Shown here piece after piece: positions 1 through 6,352 of a DNA stretch of 49,298 nucleotides. Under the pieces are notes generated by a model, which was given only the letters and a program-made list of their open reading frames with translations, ran no database searches and was not told where the DNA came from. The translations under genes and the position numbers were made by a program. Source of the stretch: a virus; IMG/VR virus record IMGVR_UViG_3300042946_000728, positions 1 through 49,298 of that record; one strand, written 5' to 3'. The first letter of the stretch is position 1; every line of letters begins with the position of its first letter.

Positions 1-12
1 GCTTGGGTTCAT
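1..12 (-). CDS. possible start of a further early gene (cut by window edge)
   Basis: Four nt after the stop of the VRR-NUC gene there is an ATG on the minus strand at position 12 that runs off the left edge. The tight spacing fits the early operon continuing leftwards. Only four codons are visible, so neither function nor reality can be judged. Confidence 0.25.
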
Positions 13-16
13 AGGT

Positions 17-562
17 TCAGGTAGGCGTGTTTCCGCGTTTGGCGATTTCGACCGTCCACAGCGATTGGTAGTGCTCGACCTCGTGCTCCAGTGTCTTGAT
101 GCGACGACGAAACGCCCGCACGTCCAGTTGGAGTGCTTCCGTCTCGCGCTGCCGGTCGTCCAGTTCGCGCAAGTGCGCCTGGGCTTCGGCAAGGCTGGTA
201 ATCAGGCGCCACTCGCCCCCTTGGGCCTCGATGCGCTCGCGGGCGTGCGCCTGCTCCGGGCGGAGAGAGCGCAACCACGGGCATTTCACTTCCCAAAACA
301 CCGCGGCGCCCTTGTAAGGAAAGATGAAATCCGGCGCCCCGACCGTGTTCGAGGTCTTCCGGTCCATGCGGCTTTGGACGTGCCACACATTGAGAAGGCG
401 GAGGTAGCCGGCGATTTGCTTCTGGATCTCTCTCTCGTCCTTGGCAATCGCGTCGGCTCTCGCCTCTGTGCTCGACTTCTGGCCAAGCGCGGCGCGGTCC
501 TTCGGGTCCATGCGGTCCACGATGTGTTGCGGCACGAGGCCGGTGATGTTCGCGGGGCTCAT
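17..562 (-). CDS. VRR-NUC domain nuclease
   Basis: A 181-aa protein. Residues about 55-140 carry the VRR-NUC (PD-(D/E)XK superfamily) pattern: a helix beginning EREIQKQIAGYL, then GAPDFIF, then FWEVKCPW, then a helix ending in GGEWRLI. The Asp of APDF and the Glu and Lys of WEVK are the expected metal-binding and catalytic residues. Phage VRR-NUC proteins act on branched or replication-intermediate DNA, as Holliday-junction or flap nucleases. The C-terminal 50 residues form a coiled coil. The start at 562 is chosen because its ATG overlaps the upstream stop (ATGA), the usual junction in this operon. Family assignment is good; substrate is inferred. Confidence 0.8.
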   Translation of the reverse strand: MSPANITGLVPQHIVDRMDPKDRAALGQKSSTEARADAIAKDEREIQKQIAGYLRLLNVWHVQSRMDRKTSNTVGAPDFIFPYKGAAVFWEVKCPWLRSLRPEQAHARERIEAQGGEWRLITSLAEAQAHLRELDDRQRETEALQLDVRAFRRRIKTLEHEVEHYQSLWTVEIAKRGNTPT

Positions 563-864
563 GTCACCGCTCCCGTTCCGCGATAGACAGGGATTGCGCG
601 GGCGTGCGCCTCGGCGCGCTTCGCCCGCACCCAGCCGGTGCGCTCGATGATGCGAGACTTCAACGCGGCCATGAACCGCGCCCCGATGGCGTTCGGACGC
701 GGCGGATCGCCCGCCCACGTCCTTACGTCCTCGGCGGTGAAATCCCGCCCGCTGGCCGCGCACGCCCGGATTACCGAGTCTGCGCGGTCCTTCCAGTCGT
801 CCGGCGTGGCGGATTCGACCGCCGCCATGCCATTGTCTCGGAGTTGTTCGCCGGTCGGGTTCAT
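559..864 (-). CDS. conserved phage early protein, winged-helix-like
   Basis: A 101-aa protein that resembles small phage proteins common in replication and recombination clusters. A helix-rich body has the pattern FTAEDVRTW, then PNAIGARFMAAL, then a basic strand-helix ending GWVRAKRAEAHARAIPVY. That layout suggests a small winged-helix DNA-binding fold, though no catalytic residues are visible. It overlaps both neighbours by 4 nt, so it is probably translationally coupled to the VRR-NUC gene downstream. The function is unknown; the fold is inferred from pattern only. Confidence 0.6.
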   Translation of the reverse strand: MNPTGEQLRDNGMAAVESATPDDWKDRADSVIRACAASGRDFTAEDVRTWAGDPPRPNAIGARFMAALKSRIIERTGWVRAKRAEAHARAIPVYRGTGAVT

Positions 865-1109
865 GCCGCACCGCCTTTCCGCCGCTCGGCAAGCATGGCA
901 TCGGCAGCCTCGTAAGCCACCTTGGCGCCTTCTTGGGTGCCCTTGATGCCGCTTGCGCCGGGATTGGCCGCAAGCCCCGCCAGCGCCGCCGCCGCGAAGA
1001 AGTCGCGGAGAGACATGCCTTTTTGTCCGTCATGCCGCCACCCGTTGGCCCAAAAGGTTGTCGGCGTTGCAAACGCAGGCCCGCCGTCGTCGTTAGGTGT
1101 CGCGCCCAT
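861..1109 (-). CDS. small phage early protein, hypothetical
   Basis: An 82-aa protein with two short conserved-looking blocks, GMSLRDFFAAAALAGL near residue 31 and AYEAADAMLAER near residue 65. The same pair occurs in many small phage proteins of unknown role beside recombination genes. The middle helix is Ala-rich and amphipathic. There is no signal peptide or metal site. The start shares one base with the RecT stop (TAATG) and its stop overlaps the next start by 4 nt. Confidence 0.6.
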   Translation of the reverse strand: MGATPNDDGGPAFATPTTFWANGWRHDGQKGMSLRDFFAAAALAGLAANPGASGIKGTQEGAKVAYEAADAMLAERRKGGAA

Positions 1110-2116
1110 TACTTCGCCCCTCCTTTGATCTTCTCGATGGTTTCCGCCATGTTGAACAAGGCGTCCTCGGCCTCGGCGTCCGTCATGGATGCCACCATGC
1201 GCACCCGCTTGAAGCCGTGCGCCTCCTTCATGTAGGCGAAGAAATCCGCCTCCGTGATACCGGCGTCCGACAGTTGAAGCGCCAGCGTCTTTTGTGGCGT
1301 GTCGGCGGTGTCTTCGGGCGGCGCCTCTCCAGTCTCCGCCGGATCCTCGCCCTGGGCCTGCGTGCTCTCCGGCAGTTCGGCCGGCGCTTGTCCCTTGGCT
1401 TTGGGCATCGAAATCGGGTCAGGCGAGAAGGAAATCCCGCTGGCCGCGTTGTCCGCCTCGATGGCGGCCGAAAGCTCCGGGGCGGCGCCGCTGAACGGCT
1501 TCATGGCGCGGCGCACCACCGTCTTCTTCCACATTTCGCCCTCGTCCGTCTGCCACGGGCCGAAGTTGGATGCCTTCGAGCGCCCGCGGATCGCCGCAAT
1601 CTCGTCGGCGTCCATGACCACGAATCGCTTCGTGTCGTCCGGCAGGACAATGATGCAGTAGGCCGACTCCAGCTTGCCGCGGTCCCCGCGGGACGGCCGG
1701 TGCGTCAGTTTCGGCTCCAGCCCGAGTTCGTAGTCGAACTCATCGTTCTCCTTCACCACTTCAGCGTAGGCGTCCTTGATGCACCCCGCCATCTTGGCCG
1801 CATTGATGAGGCCGCGGTAGTCAGTGATGAACTGCAACTCGACCGTGCCGGCCTTGCGGTTCTCGTAGGGCACCGGCCACGCGCCGCCGGCGCCGATGGG
1901 CTCCAAGCCCGTCTCGGAGCACTTCATGGCGAACTGGAGCACGCTGTCCGGCGTGCATTGCAGGATCTTCGGGTTGCGCATCGTGGCCGCCAGAAGGAGG
2001 CGCGTCATGCGCTCCACCTTCAGATGCTTCGGCGCGACTTCGGCCAGCCTTGGGGCCGCCTTCTCCAGCAAGCCGCGGAGGCTGCTGTTGTCCATCTTGG
2101 TTAGTTCCTTGCTCAT
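1109..2116 (-). CDS. recT: RecT-family single-strand annealing protein
   Basis: A 335-aa RecT/Redbeta-type recombinase that anneals complementary single strands during phage recombination. Residues about 20-225 match the RecT core: a helix with APKHLKVERMTRLLLAA, the block CSETGLEPIGAGGAWPVPY, the strand LQFITDYRGLI, and the KKTVVRRAMK helix near residue 205. The last 110 residues are an acidic, Pro-rich linker and a small helical domain. It lies in one operon with a RecB-like nuclease (3695-4279), forming the usual exonuclease plus annealing-protein pair. The ATG at 2116 begins the conserved core; longer readings upstream are Arg/His-rich and not protein-like. Confidence 0.9.
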   Translation of the reverse strand: MSKELTKMDNSSLRGLLEKAAPRLAEVAPKHLKVERMTRLLLAATMRNPKILQCTPDSVLQFAMKCSETGLEPIGAGGAWPVPYENRKAGTVELQFITDYRGLINAAKMAGCIKDAYAEVVKENDEFDYELGLEPKLTHRPSRGDRGKLESAYCIIVLPDDTKRFVVMDADEIAAIRGRSKASNFGPWQTDEGEMWKKTVVRRAMKPFSGAAPELSAAIEADNAASGISFSPDPISMPKAKGQAPAELPESTQAQGEDPAETGEAPPEDTADTPQKTLALQLSDAGITEADFFAYMKEAHGFKRVRMVASMTDAEAEDALFNMAETIEKIKGGAK

Positions 2117-2139
2117 TGTGTTGTGTGTTGGGTTCAGGG

Positions 2140-2277
2140 TTATTCTTCGGTGATTCGCGGCCACTTCGGGCGGGTGCCTCGGCGGGTCAGGCAAACTTTG
2201 GTCGGATACGACTTCCCGCATTGCAGGCAGGGCCGCACTTCGCGCACCCGCTTCCAGTGGTATTTCTTGAGTTGCAT
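2140..2277 (-). CDS. 45-aa Cys-containing small protein
   Basis: A short ORF between recT and the next gene, with an ATG at 2277 and a TAA stop at 2140. The product is very basic (pI high by eye) and has a CxxCG knuckle (CLQCGKSYP) followed eight residues on by a third Cys, which resembles a partial zinc ribbon. It fills an otherwise empty 160-bp gap in a densely packed operon. The start lies 3 nt after the upstream stop, and the reading frame is open throughout. Function is unknown; a nucleic-acid-binding role is only a guess. Confidence 0.55.
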   Translation of the reverse strand: MQLKKYHWKRVREVRPCLQCGKSYPTKVCLTRRGTRPKWPRITEE

Positions 2278-2280
2278 GGA

Positions 2281-2565
2281 TTAGATGCCGTTGATCGCCT
2301 TGATGACTTCCGCCAGATTCAGCGTCTCGACCGTCTGTTTGAGGATCTCGGTTTCGACTTCCTCCTCGACGGAGCGGTCGGGCAAGTAGCCGCGGATTTC
2401 GCGCAGCGGGTTGTGGGCAAGAAACTTCTGCGCGCTTCCGTAGTGATCCGAGGCGCCTTGGATTTGTTCGTCCGTCCACGGAACCCGGTCCACGACACCG
2501 TAAGATCCGCTCTCGGTCTTGGTGACGGTTTCGACCTTCTTGATGGTGATGATGTATTTGCTCAT
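2281..2565 (-). CDS. hypothetical early protein
   Basis: A 94-aa protein I do not recognise. It begins with a Lys/Thr-rich beta-strand segment (KYIITIKKVETVTKTE) and ends with acidic amphipathic helices (about residues 65-94). There are no cysteines and no membrane segment. It lies 20 nt downstream of the coiled-coil gene and 3 nt before the 45-aa gene, so it is a member of the early operon. Proteins of this size next to recT are often recombination accessories, but nothing here proves it. Confidence 0.6.
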   Translation of the reverse strand: MSKYIITIKKVETVTKTESGSYGVVDRVPWTDEQIQGASDHYGSAQKFLAHNPLREIRGYLPDRSVEEEVETEILKQTVETLNLAEVIKAINGI

Positions 2566-2585
2566 GTCGGTTGTTGGTTGATTGG

Positions 2586-3350
2586 TCAGACGGCTTTCTG
2601 TGCAAACGTGACACCGGGGATGGTCATGGCCGGATTCGCGGCCTTGGCGCGTGCCAGCGCGCTTTCGCGGGCTTCGAGGAAGCCAATCAGCATGCCGGTG
2701 GGGTCGGCGGACACGGCCGCCACGAACGCCGGCATGTCAATCCTTTCGACAGTCCACCGCTTTTGCACGGAAACGGCAGCCTTGGGCGCTTCCACGCGGA
2801 CCACCGGCGCCACCACCGCGGCAGCCGCTTCGAGGCGTTCCGCCTGCTTCTCGGGCGTCTTGAGCTTGGCCGCCTCCTGTTCCAGCTTCTCGCGCTCCCT
2901 GCGGGCGCGCTCGTCGGCCTCGGCCTGCAAGCGCGCTTCCTCGGCGCGGGCCTTGCGCTCCTCCTCCTCCTGCCACTTGATGATGGCTTGCTTGGTCTGC
3001 TTGGCCGCCGATTCGAGCGGATCGAACAGGGCGCGGAAGCCGGTCCACCTTCTGTGCAAGCGGAACAACTTCTCGATGAGCCCGCCCTGAAACCCGTTGA
3101 TGGCCTCCTTGGCGGTCTTGTGCGCGGCGAGCATGGCGTCCCGCCGTTCCGCGGCGCGCTGGGCATCCTCGGCGTTGCTCACGGTCAGTTCGCTCGCGTA
3201 GGCAAGCGCCTCGGGGATGCCCTCGGCAATCGGGCGCAGGGTGGCCGCGATTTCTGCCAAGTCCGCATCGCGGACGGTCAGGCTGTTGGTGTCGTCCACC
3301 ACAAGCGAAAGCTCTGCGATGGGTTCGGTTGGTGTTTTCGTAGCTGTCAT
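2586..3350 (-). CDS. coiled-coil protein of the recombination cluster
   Basis: A 254-aa protein. Residues about 60-185 form a long Ala/Glu/Lys/Arg coiled coil. A C-terminal domain of about 60 residues begins at VQKRWTVERIDMPAF and ends PGVTFAQKAV, a layout seen in phage proteins encoded next to RecT-type recombinases, usually annotated hypothetical. It is probably soluble: no signal peptide or transmembrane segment. The codons for VERID contain the core of the repeated dyad motif (2736-2750), described separately. A structural or accessory role in recombination or replication is an inference from context. Confidence 0.7.
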   Translation of the reverse strand: MTATKTPTEPIAELSLVVDDTNSLTVRDADLAEIAATLRPIAEGIPEALAYASELTVSNAEDAQRAAERRDAMLAAHKTAKEAINGFQGGLIEKLFRLHRRWTGFRALFDPLESAAKQTKQAIIKWQEEEERKARAEEARLQAEADERARREREKLEQEAAKLKTPEKQAERLEAAAAVVAPVVRVEAPKAAVSVQKRWTVERIDMPAFVAAVSADPTGMLIGFLEARESALARAKAANPAMTIPGVTFAQKAV

Positions 3351-3354
3351 AGAG

Positions 3355-3690
3355 TCACTTGGCCAAATGATCCGCCAGCGCCGGCGTCTCGGAATACCGG
3401 TTGTTGAGTAAATCGCTCATGCGATAAATCCGACCATTCCACTCGACCCAATTCTTATTGCTATGAGCGCGCAACCACTGAATGAACCCGGAGATGTGTC
3501 CGAAATACGGCGCTTCCGCGTCCGACGACATTTGCACGTCCTTCGCCACGATGCCGTTTATTTCAATGAACCGGCGCGACTCGGCTTCACGTTTAGCCGC
3601 TCGCAAATCCTCCAGGCGGCGCATTAGCGGCTTCACTTGCGCTTCGAGGTCCGCGATTTCCACCTTTAGTTGTTCAATGCGTATGTCCAT
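3355..3690 (-). CDS. coiled-coil early protein
   Basis: A 111-aa protein of unknown function. Residues 5-45 are a coiled coil with heptad-like Leu/Ile spacing (IEQLKVEIADLEAQVKPL), followed by a compact domain with several aromatic residues (about residues 60-105, including FIQWLRAHS and WVEWNGRIYRM). The ATG at 3690 follows the stop of the nuclease gene by 4 nt. The C-terminal half might be a small protein- or nucleic-acid-binding module; I do not recognise the family. Confidence 0.6.
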   Translation of the reverse strand: MDIRIEQLKVEIADLEAQVKPLMRRLEDLRAAKREAESRRFIEINGIVAKDVQMSSDAEAPYFGHISGFIQWLRAHSNKNWVEWNGRIYRMSDLLNNRYSETPALADHLAK

Positions 3691-3694
3691 AGGA

Positions 3695-4279
3695 TCACTT
3701 GTTCGCGGCCAGCCAGTTGCCGACCGTGAGAAAGGCAAGAAAGGTCTGCTCCGCCCGGCGAAGCTCCGCTTTGGTGAACCAGCGGCATTTGTAGGTGCCA
3801 TCGTCGTGCGTCTTTACCGCCACGGCCTTGTCGCACCGCTTCCACGGACTCTCTTGCAGAAGAAGCGAGTAGGCGCCCATCTGAACTTGGACTTGCGGCG
3901 CCAAGCTGCCTTTCCAGTCGGCCAGCACGCGCACGCCGTCTTCGTCCTCGCCCAAGAAGTCCAACGTTCCGGCGAACCGGTAACGCTTCGAGACAAGCGG
4001 AGTCTCCAGCACACAGAAGGCAAGCCGTGCGTCCCGCAAGAAGTTCATCACCGCGGCCACGCGGCCGGCAATCCGCTCGTCCACGCTGGCCGGATCCAGT
4101 TCGTTCTTGAGCGCCAGCGCCACGGCCGCATGCACGGCCGCCCCGCGTTGCAGATACCATTCGCCAACCTCGCGGTGCGGAGCCAGGGCGCCGATTGTCT
4201 CGGTCACTCCCGGCACGCGCCGGCCGTCCAGCCGGTATTCGTGTGTCTCGGGATCGAATGTCAGACCGCTTGTCTTCAT
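3695..4279 (-). CDS. RecB-like PD-(D/E)XK exonuclease
   Basis: A 194-aa nuclease of the RecB/Cas4-like PD-(D/E)XK class, the probable exonuclease partner of RecT. The core is visible at about residues 95-150: GTLDFLGE, then VLADWKGS about ten residues later, then QVQMGAYSLLL. This gives the Asp, the D-x-K pair and the downstream Gln/Tyr motif typical of RecB-family nucleases. The N-terminal segment SGLTFDPETHEYRLDG with VPGVTE is also common in phage members. The ATG at 4279 overlaps the preceding stop by 4 nt. Expected role: 5'-3' resection of phage DNA ends for RecT-mediated annealing. Confidence 0.85.
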   Translation of the reverse strand: MKTSGLTFDPETHEYRLDGRRVPGVTETIGALAPHREVGEWYLQRGAAVHAAVALALKNELDPASVDERIAGRVAAVMNFLRDARLAFCVLETPLVSKRYRFAGTLDFLGEDEDGVRVLADWKGSLAPQVQVQMGAYSLLLQESPWKRCDKAVAVKTHDDGTYKCRWFTKAELRRAEQTFLAFLTVGNWLAANK

Positions 4280-4446
4280 ATCGAACCTCCGTCCGGCTCC
4301 ATCGTGAGCGCGAGAAGCATCACCAAAAGACGGTCGGCCGCTTCCCGCCGGCGGCAAATCTCGGCCAGCACGTCCGGCGCGATGCACGGTTGCTGCCCCT
4401 TGTCGTCGCGCACGTCTTCGAGACGCTGAAAGGCCCACGCACTCAC
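4276..4446 (-). CDS. small early protein, GTG start
   Basis: A 56-aa protein beginning V(M)SAWAFQRLEDVRDD. A GTG at 4446 is chosen because it overlaps the upstream stop as GTGA, matching the 4-nt overlaps on both sides; an upstream ATG would run well into the previous gene. It is mostly helical with a hydrophobic helix near residues 38-50 and one Cys pair spaced by ten residues. Function unknown. Confidence 0.5.
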   Translation of the reverse strand: MSAWAFQRLEDVRDDKGQQPCIAPDVLAEICRRREAADRLLVMLLALTMEPDGGSI

Positions 4447-4628
4447 GATTTTGCCTCCTCGCGTTCCCACGCCTCCGCCGCCTCAAGATACTCGTTCAAC
4501 GTGCCCTTGGGCACGCCGACCAAGTTGCACTCCAAGCAAATGTCGCTCAGAAGATCGCACCAATCGCGGGCCTCGGTCAGCTTCGCTTTCAGCGCCTCAA
4601 CCTCAGTTGTGTTCTCCTTTTGGCTCAT
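4443..4628 (-). CDS. small early protein, hypothetical
   Basis: A 61-aa acidic helical protein. The N-terminal 25 residues have coiled-coil character (TTEVEALKAKLTEARDW) and there are three cysteines in the middle (one in DWCDLL, two in CLECN). The pair CLEC could bind metal with an outside partner, but a full zinc site is not visible. It is 2 nt downstream of its neighbour and overlaps the next gene by 4 nt. Function unknown. Confidence 0.55.
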   Translation of the reverse strand: MSQKENTTEVEALKAKLTEARDWCDLLSDICLECNLVGVPKGTLNEYLEAAEAWEREEAKS

Positions 4629-4630
4629 GG

Positions 4631-4852
4631 TCAGTTCGGGCCTTGCCCCGGTTGCATGAAGTAAACCGTGCGCTCGGTCGTCTGCTGCGCTTCGAGCACG
4701 CGGCGCAAGTTCTCCTCTTGGGTCGCTTCCTCGCGTCCGGCGCGCTCTCCCAGCCAGCGGCCGAGGCAGAAACCGGCGCCGGCTGCCGCCATGGCGAGCA
4801 ACATCGAATAGAGCGCCATGAGCGCCACGGGGTTGAACTCCTGCGGGCTCAT
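4631..4852 (-). CDS. small membrane protein
   Basis: A 73-aa protein with one strong transmembrane helix (about residues 10-32, MALYSMLLAMAAAGAGFCLG) followed by a basic and acidic cytoplasmic tail. It has a Gly-zipper-like GAGFCLGRWLG end to the helix. The start at 4852 shares a base with the previous stop (TGATG). Single-helix proteins in early operons can act in superinfection exclusion or as lysis regulators; that is only a possibility here, since the known lysis genes lie elsewhere. Confidence 0.55.
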   Translation of the reverse strand: MSPQEFNPVALMALYSMLLAMAAAGAGFCLGRWLGERAGREEATQEENLRRVLEAQQTTERTVYFMQPGQGPN

Positions 4853-5076
4853 CAGGCTGCCGCCGCCTCCGCGGCTTGCTGGCGGGCGAGGCGCCTTGCG
4901 GCGCTCTCCCTCGCCCACTTCAAGATGTCGGCCGAAGTCTCGGCCACCGCGACGGGTTTCGGCTTGGCAATGCCCAAGGCACGCCGGCGGCGCTCCTCGG
5001 CAAAGCCATCCTCTGTCGTCACCGTGCGAAGGCGCTTGCCCTTGCACCATTCCGCAATCTGTTCGTAGGTCTTCAT
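4852..5076 (-). CDS. small basic helical protein
   Basis: A 74-aa protein of unknown function. It starts MKTYEQIAEWCKGKRLRTVTTEDGFAEERRRRALG in content, with a basic middle and an Ala-rich C-terminal helix (about residues 52-74). The net positive charge suggests nucleic-acid or membrane-surface binding, but no family is recognised. It is tightly packed: the start shares one base with the upstream stop, and the stop overlaps the downstream start. Confidence 0.5.
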   Translation of the reverse strand: MKTYEQIAEWCKGKRLRTVTTEDGFAEERRRRALGIAKPKPVAVAETSADILKWARESAARRLARQQAAEAAAA

Positions 5077-5336
5077 CAAAGCGTTGCCTCCGCGGGTTGC
5101 TGCGCTTGCTCGGCCGCCTGCGCTTCGAGGTAGGCAAGCAAGTCCGGCAGATGCACCAAGCGGGTGGCCGACTTCTGCCCCGGTTCGCGCAAGCTCACGC
5201 TGCGCACCTTGGGCTTGTAAGCATTGCGCGGGCTGGGCACGCACAGCTTGTCCATGACGCCGCGCCGAAGGCTGGTGTATGGGCACAGGGCGTTGCCTTG
5301 CGGCATCCGAATCCACACTGGAAGTTGGTCGGCCAT
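5076..5336 (-). CDS. small early protein behind the second operator
   Basis: An 86-aa protein starting MADQLPVWIRMPQG. It is the first gene after the second copy of the 13-bp palindrome (5346-5358), which ends about 9 nt before its ATG. Binding there would cover the ribosome-binding region or transcript start of this gene. It has two Cys, a basic middle (about residues 25-55) and an acidic/Ala helix at the C-terminus. A longer reading beginning inside the palindrome is possible but less likely. Function unknown. Confidence 0.55.
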   Translation of the reverse strand: MADQLPVWIRMPQGNALCPYTSLRRGVMDKLCVPSPRNAYKPKVRSVSLREPGQKSATRLVHLPDLLAYLEAQAAEQAQQPAEATL

Positions 5337-5338
5337 TT

Positions 5339-5494
5339 TCAGGAAGGTGCATTGCACCGTTTGGCCAAAAAAAAGCGCACGAGCGCGCTCGGGGTCATGC
5401 CCCCGGCTGCCGCCTTCTTGTCCAGCGCACGCTTGATGCGCCGATCCACGCTAAAGACCGTGACGACGCTTTTTGAGTTCTGCTTCAATTTCAT
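5339..5494 (-). CDS. ribbon-helix-helix protein 2 (51 aa)
   Basis: A 51-aa ORF read from an ATG at 5494, inside the 3' end of the first RHH gene in another frame, to a TGA at 5339. It fits an Arc/MetJ/CopG ribbon-helix-helix protein: a beta-strand VVTVFSVD, helix 1 RIKRALDKKAAAG, a turn GMTPSALV and helix 2 SALVRFFLAKR. It aligns well with RHH 1 (strand LVVRIE, helix LKRQVQKAAGE, turn ITPTALVNRIL). Its last codons contain the second 13-bp palindrome, so gene and operator overlap. A tract of eight T residues encodes Phe-Phe-Leu near the end. Small size makes the call moderate, but the fold match is specific. Confidence 0.7.
   Translation of the reverse strand: MKLKQNSKSVVTVFSVDRRIKRALDKKAAAGGMTPSALVRFFLAKRCNAPS
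5346..5358. promoter_or_regulatory. palindromic operator copy 2
   Basis: The perfect 13-bp palindrome GGTGCATTGCACC, identical to the copy at 5694-5706. It overlaps the 3' end of the second RHH gene and lies just upstream of the 86-aa gene starting at 5336. A 13-bp exact repeat with dyad symmetry 350 bp apart, flanking two RHH genes, is best explained as an RHH-binding site. Binding is inferred. Confidence 0.7.
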
Positions 5495-5678
5495 CGGCAA
5501 TGATTCGGTAGTCTTGTGGTGTGAGGTCCACGTCCGCCAGTTCTTCGAGCAAAATCCGGTTGACCAACGCCGTGGGTGTGATTCCCTGCTCGCCCGCCGC
5601 TTTCTGAACTTGGCGCTTCAAGCCACGTTCAATGCGGACGACAAGGTTCGTCCGATTGAGACTTGGGGAGTTAGGCAT
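5451..5678 (-). CDS. ribbon-helix-helix regulator 1
   Basis: A 75-aa CopG/Arc-type DNA-binding protein. After a short basic arm, the strand NLVVRIERG is followed by helix 1 (LKRQVQKAAGEQ), the turn GITPTALV and helix 2 (ALVNRILLEEL), then an acidic helical tail that may mediate oligomerisation. RHH proteins bind DNA as dimers through the strand, on short palindromes. It is the first gene after a promoter whose spacer holds a 13-bp palindrome (5694-5706), so autorepression is the simplest reading. An AAGGT ribosome-binding site lies about 8 nt before the ATG. It may control the whole early operon and hence the lysis-lysogeny choice. Confidence 0.85.
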   Translation of the reverse strand: MPNSPSLNRTNLVVRIERGLKRQVQKAAGEQGITPTALVNRILLEELADVDLTPQDYRIIADEIEAELKKRRHGL

Positions 5679-5684
5679 ACCATG

Positions 5685-5713
5685 ACCTTACTAGGTGCAT
5701 TGCACCCCGTCAA
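5685..5713 (-). promoter_or_regulatory. early promoter with operator in the spacer
   Basis: On the minus strand TTGACG (5713-5708) and TAAGGT (5690-5685) are separated by exactly 17 bp. The -35 is a good match and the -10 is weak. The whole spacer centre is filled by the palindrome at 5694-5706, so a bound repressor would block RNA polymerase. The start codon of RHH 1 is 7 nt below the -10, which gives a very short leader. The weak -10 keeps confidence moderate. Confidence 0.55.
5694..5706. promoter_or_regulatory. palindromic operator copy 1
   Basis: The same perfect 13-bp palindrome as at 5346-5358, here inside the spacer of the early promoter. It also lies 52 nt upstream of the divergent plus-strand gene at 5759, so one binding event could affect both directions. 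Confidence 0.7.
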
Positions 5714-5758
5714 CCGCTTTTTCTTGATTTTTTCAATATCCGCCCTGAGCGTCCTCGC

Positions 5759-6352
5759 ATGGTAGTCGCGCTGCTGCTGATTGCTTTTCCAGAAATTGGC
5801 GACGGTTACCCTGAACTCAGCGACAGCTATCGCCCCGGAGGCGGTCTGGAATCTCTGTTTCGCCTCTTCGTCATCGTGGTCATCGGTTACGGCATCTACC
5901 GCTTTTTGGCCGAGCACTTTCGCGCCTTCTCGGAGGCAACGCGCACCGCGGTCACTATCTTTGTGACCCTTGGTATTTCCTTTGGCCTTGCGCACTTGAC
6001 CGATTCGGCTCGCGCCTTCCCGCGCATCAACAAGAAGGAAGTCGAGGAACTCAGCCAATCCCCCATCAACCTGAACACCGCCACGCGCCTAGAGATTGAG
6101 AGCATCCCCGGCGTCGGCCGCGCCACCGCCACGCGCATTCTTGATGCCCGCCCTTTTAGATCGTTGGACGAAGTGCGGATGCTTCGCGGCATCACCCGGC
6201 CCAATTGGGAGCAAATGCGGGACTGCATCACTGTTGGAGACGCGCCCTCGCCGCCGACCGTTGTTGCCACCCCCACTCCGGCCCCCATCAAAGGCATCAT
6301 CCCTTGGCAGGAATACCGCCGCCGCCTGATGGCCGACACCCCCGCGGACTAG
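5759..6352 (+). CDS. membrane-anchored helix-hairpin-helix (ComEA-like) protein
   Basis: A 197-aa protein on the opposite strand to nearly all phage genes. Two hydrophobic segments (about residues 33-50 and 62-82) precede a ComEA-type helix-hairpin-helix domain at about residues 100-155: INLNTATRLEIESIPGVG, then ATRILDARPFRSLDEV, then LRGITRPNWEQM. The domain binds duplex DNA in ComEA and in nucleotide-excision and membrane DNA-uptake proteins. The C-terminal 40 residues are Pro-rich. It diverges from the early promoter, and its stop overlaps the tail-nozzle stop by 3 bp (convergent). Its isolation between the two operons suggests independent expression, perhaps in the lysogen. Role unknown; DNA-entry interference is one possibility. 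Confidence 0.75.
   Translation: MVVALLLIAFPEIGDGYPELSDSYRPGGGLESLFRLFVIVVIGYGIYRFLAEHFRAFSEATRTAVTIFVTLGISFGLAHLTDSARAFPRINKKEVEELSQSPINLNTATRLEIESIPGVGRATATRILDARPFRSLDEVRMLRGITRPNWEQMRDCITVGDAPSPPTVVATPTPAPIKGIIPWQEYRRRLMADTPAD

Noticed and set aside
5367-5390. A palindrome CGAGCGCGCTCG followed by eight T on the minus strand, as an intrinsic terminator
   Set aside because: The stem is only about four base pairs with a usable loop, and the T run is coding sequence (Phe-Phe-Leu) of the second RHH gene. It could be a weak attenuator but cannot be claimed.
5618-6058. A minus-strand ORF opposite the ComEA-like gene
   Set aside because: No recognisable domain and no start signal. The plus-strand frame has clear membrane segments and a helix-hairpin-helix motif, so it is preferred.
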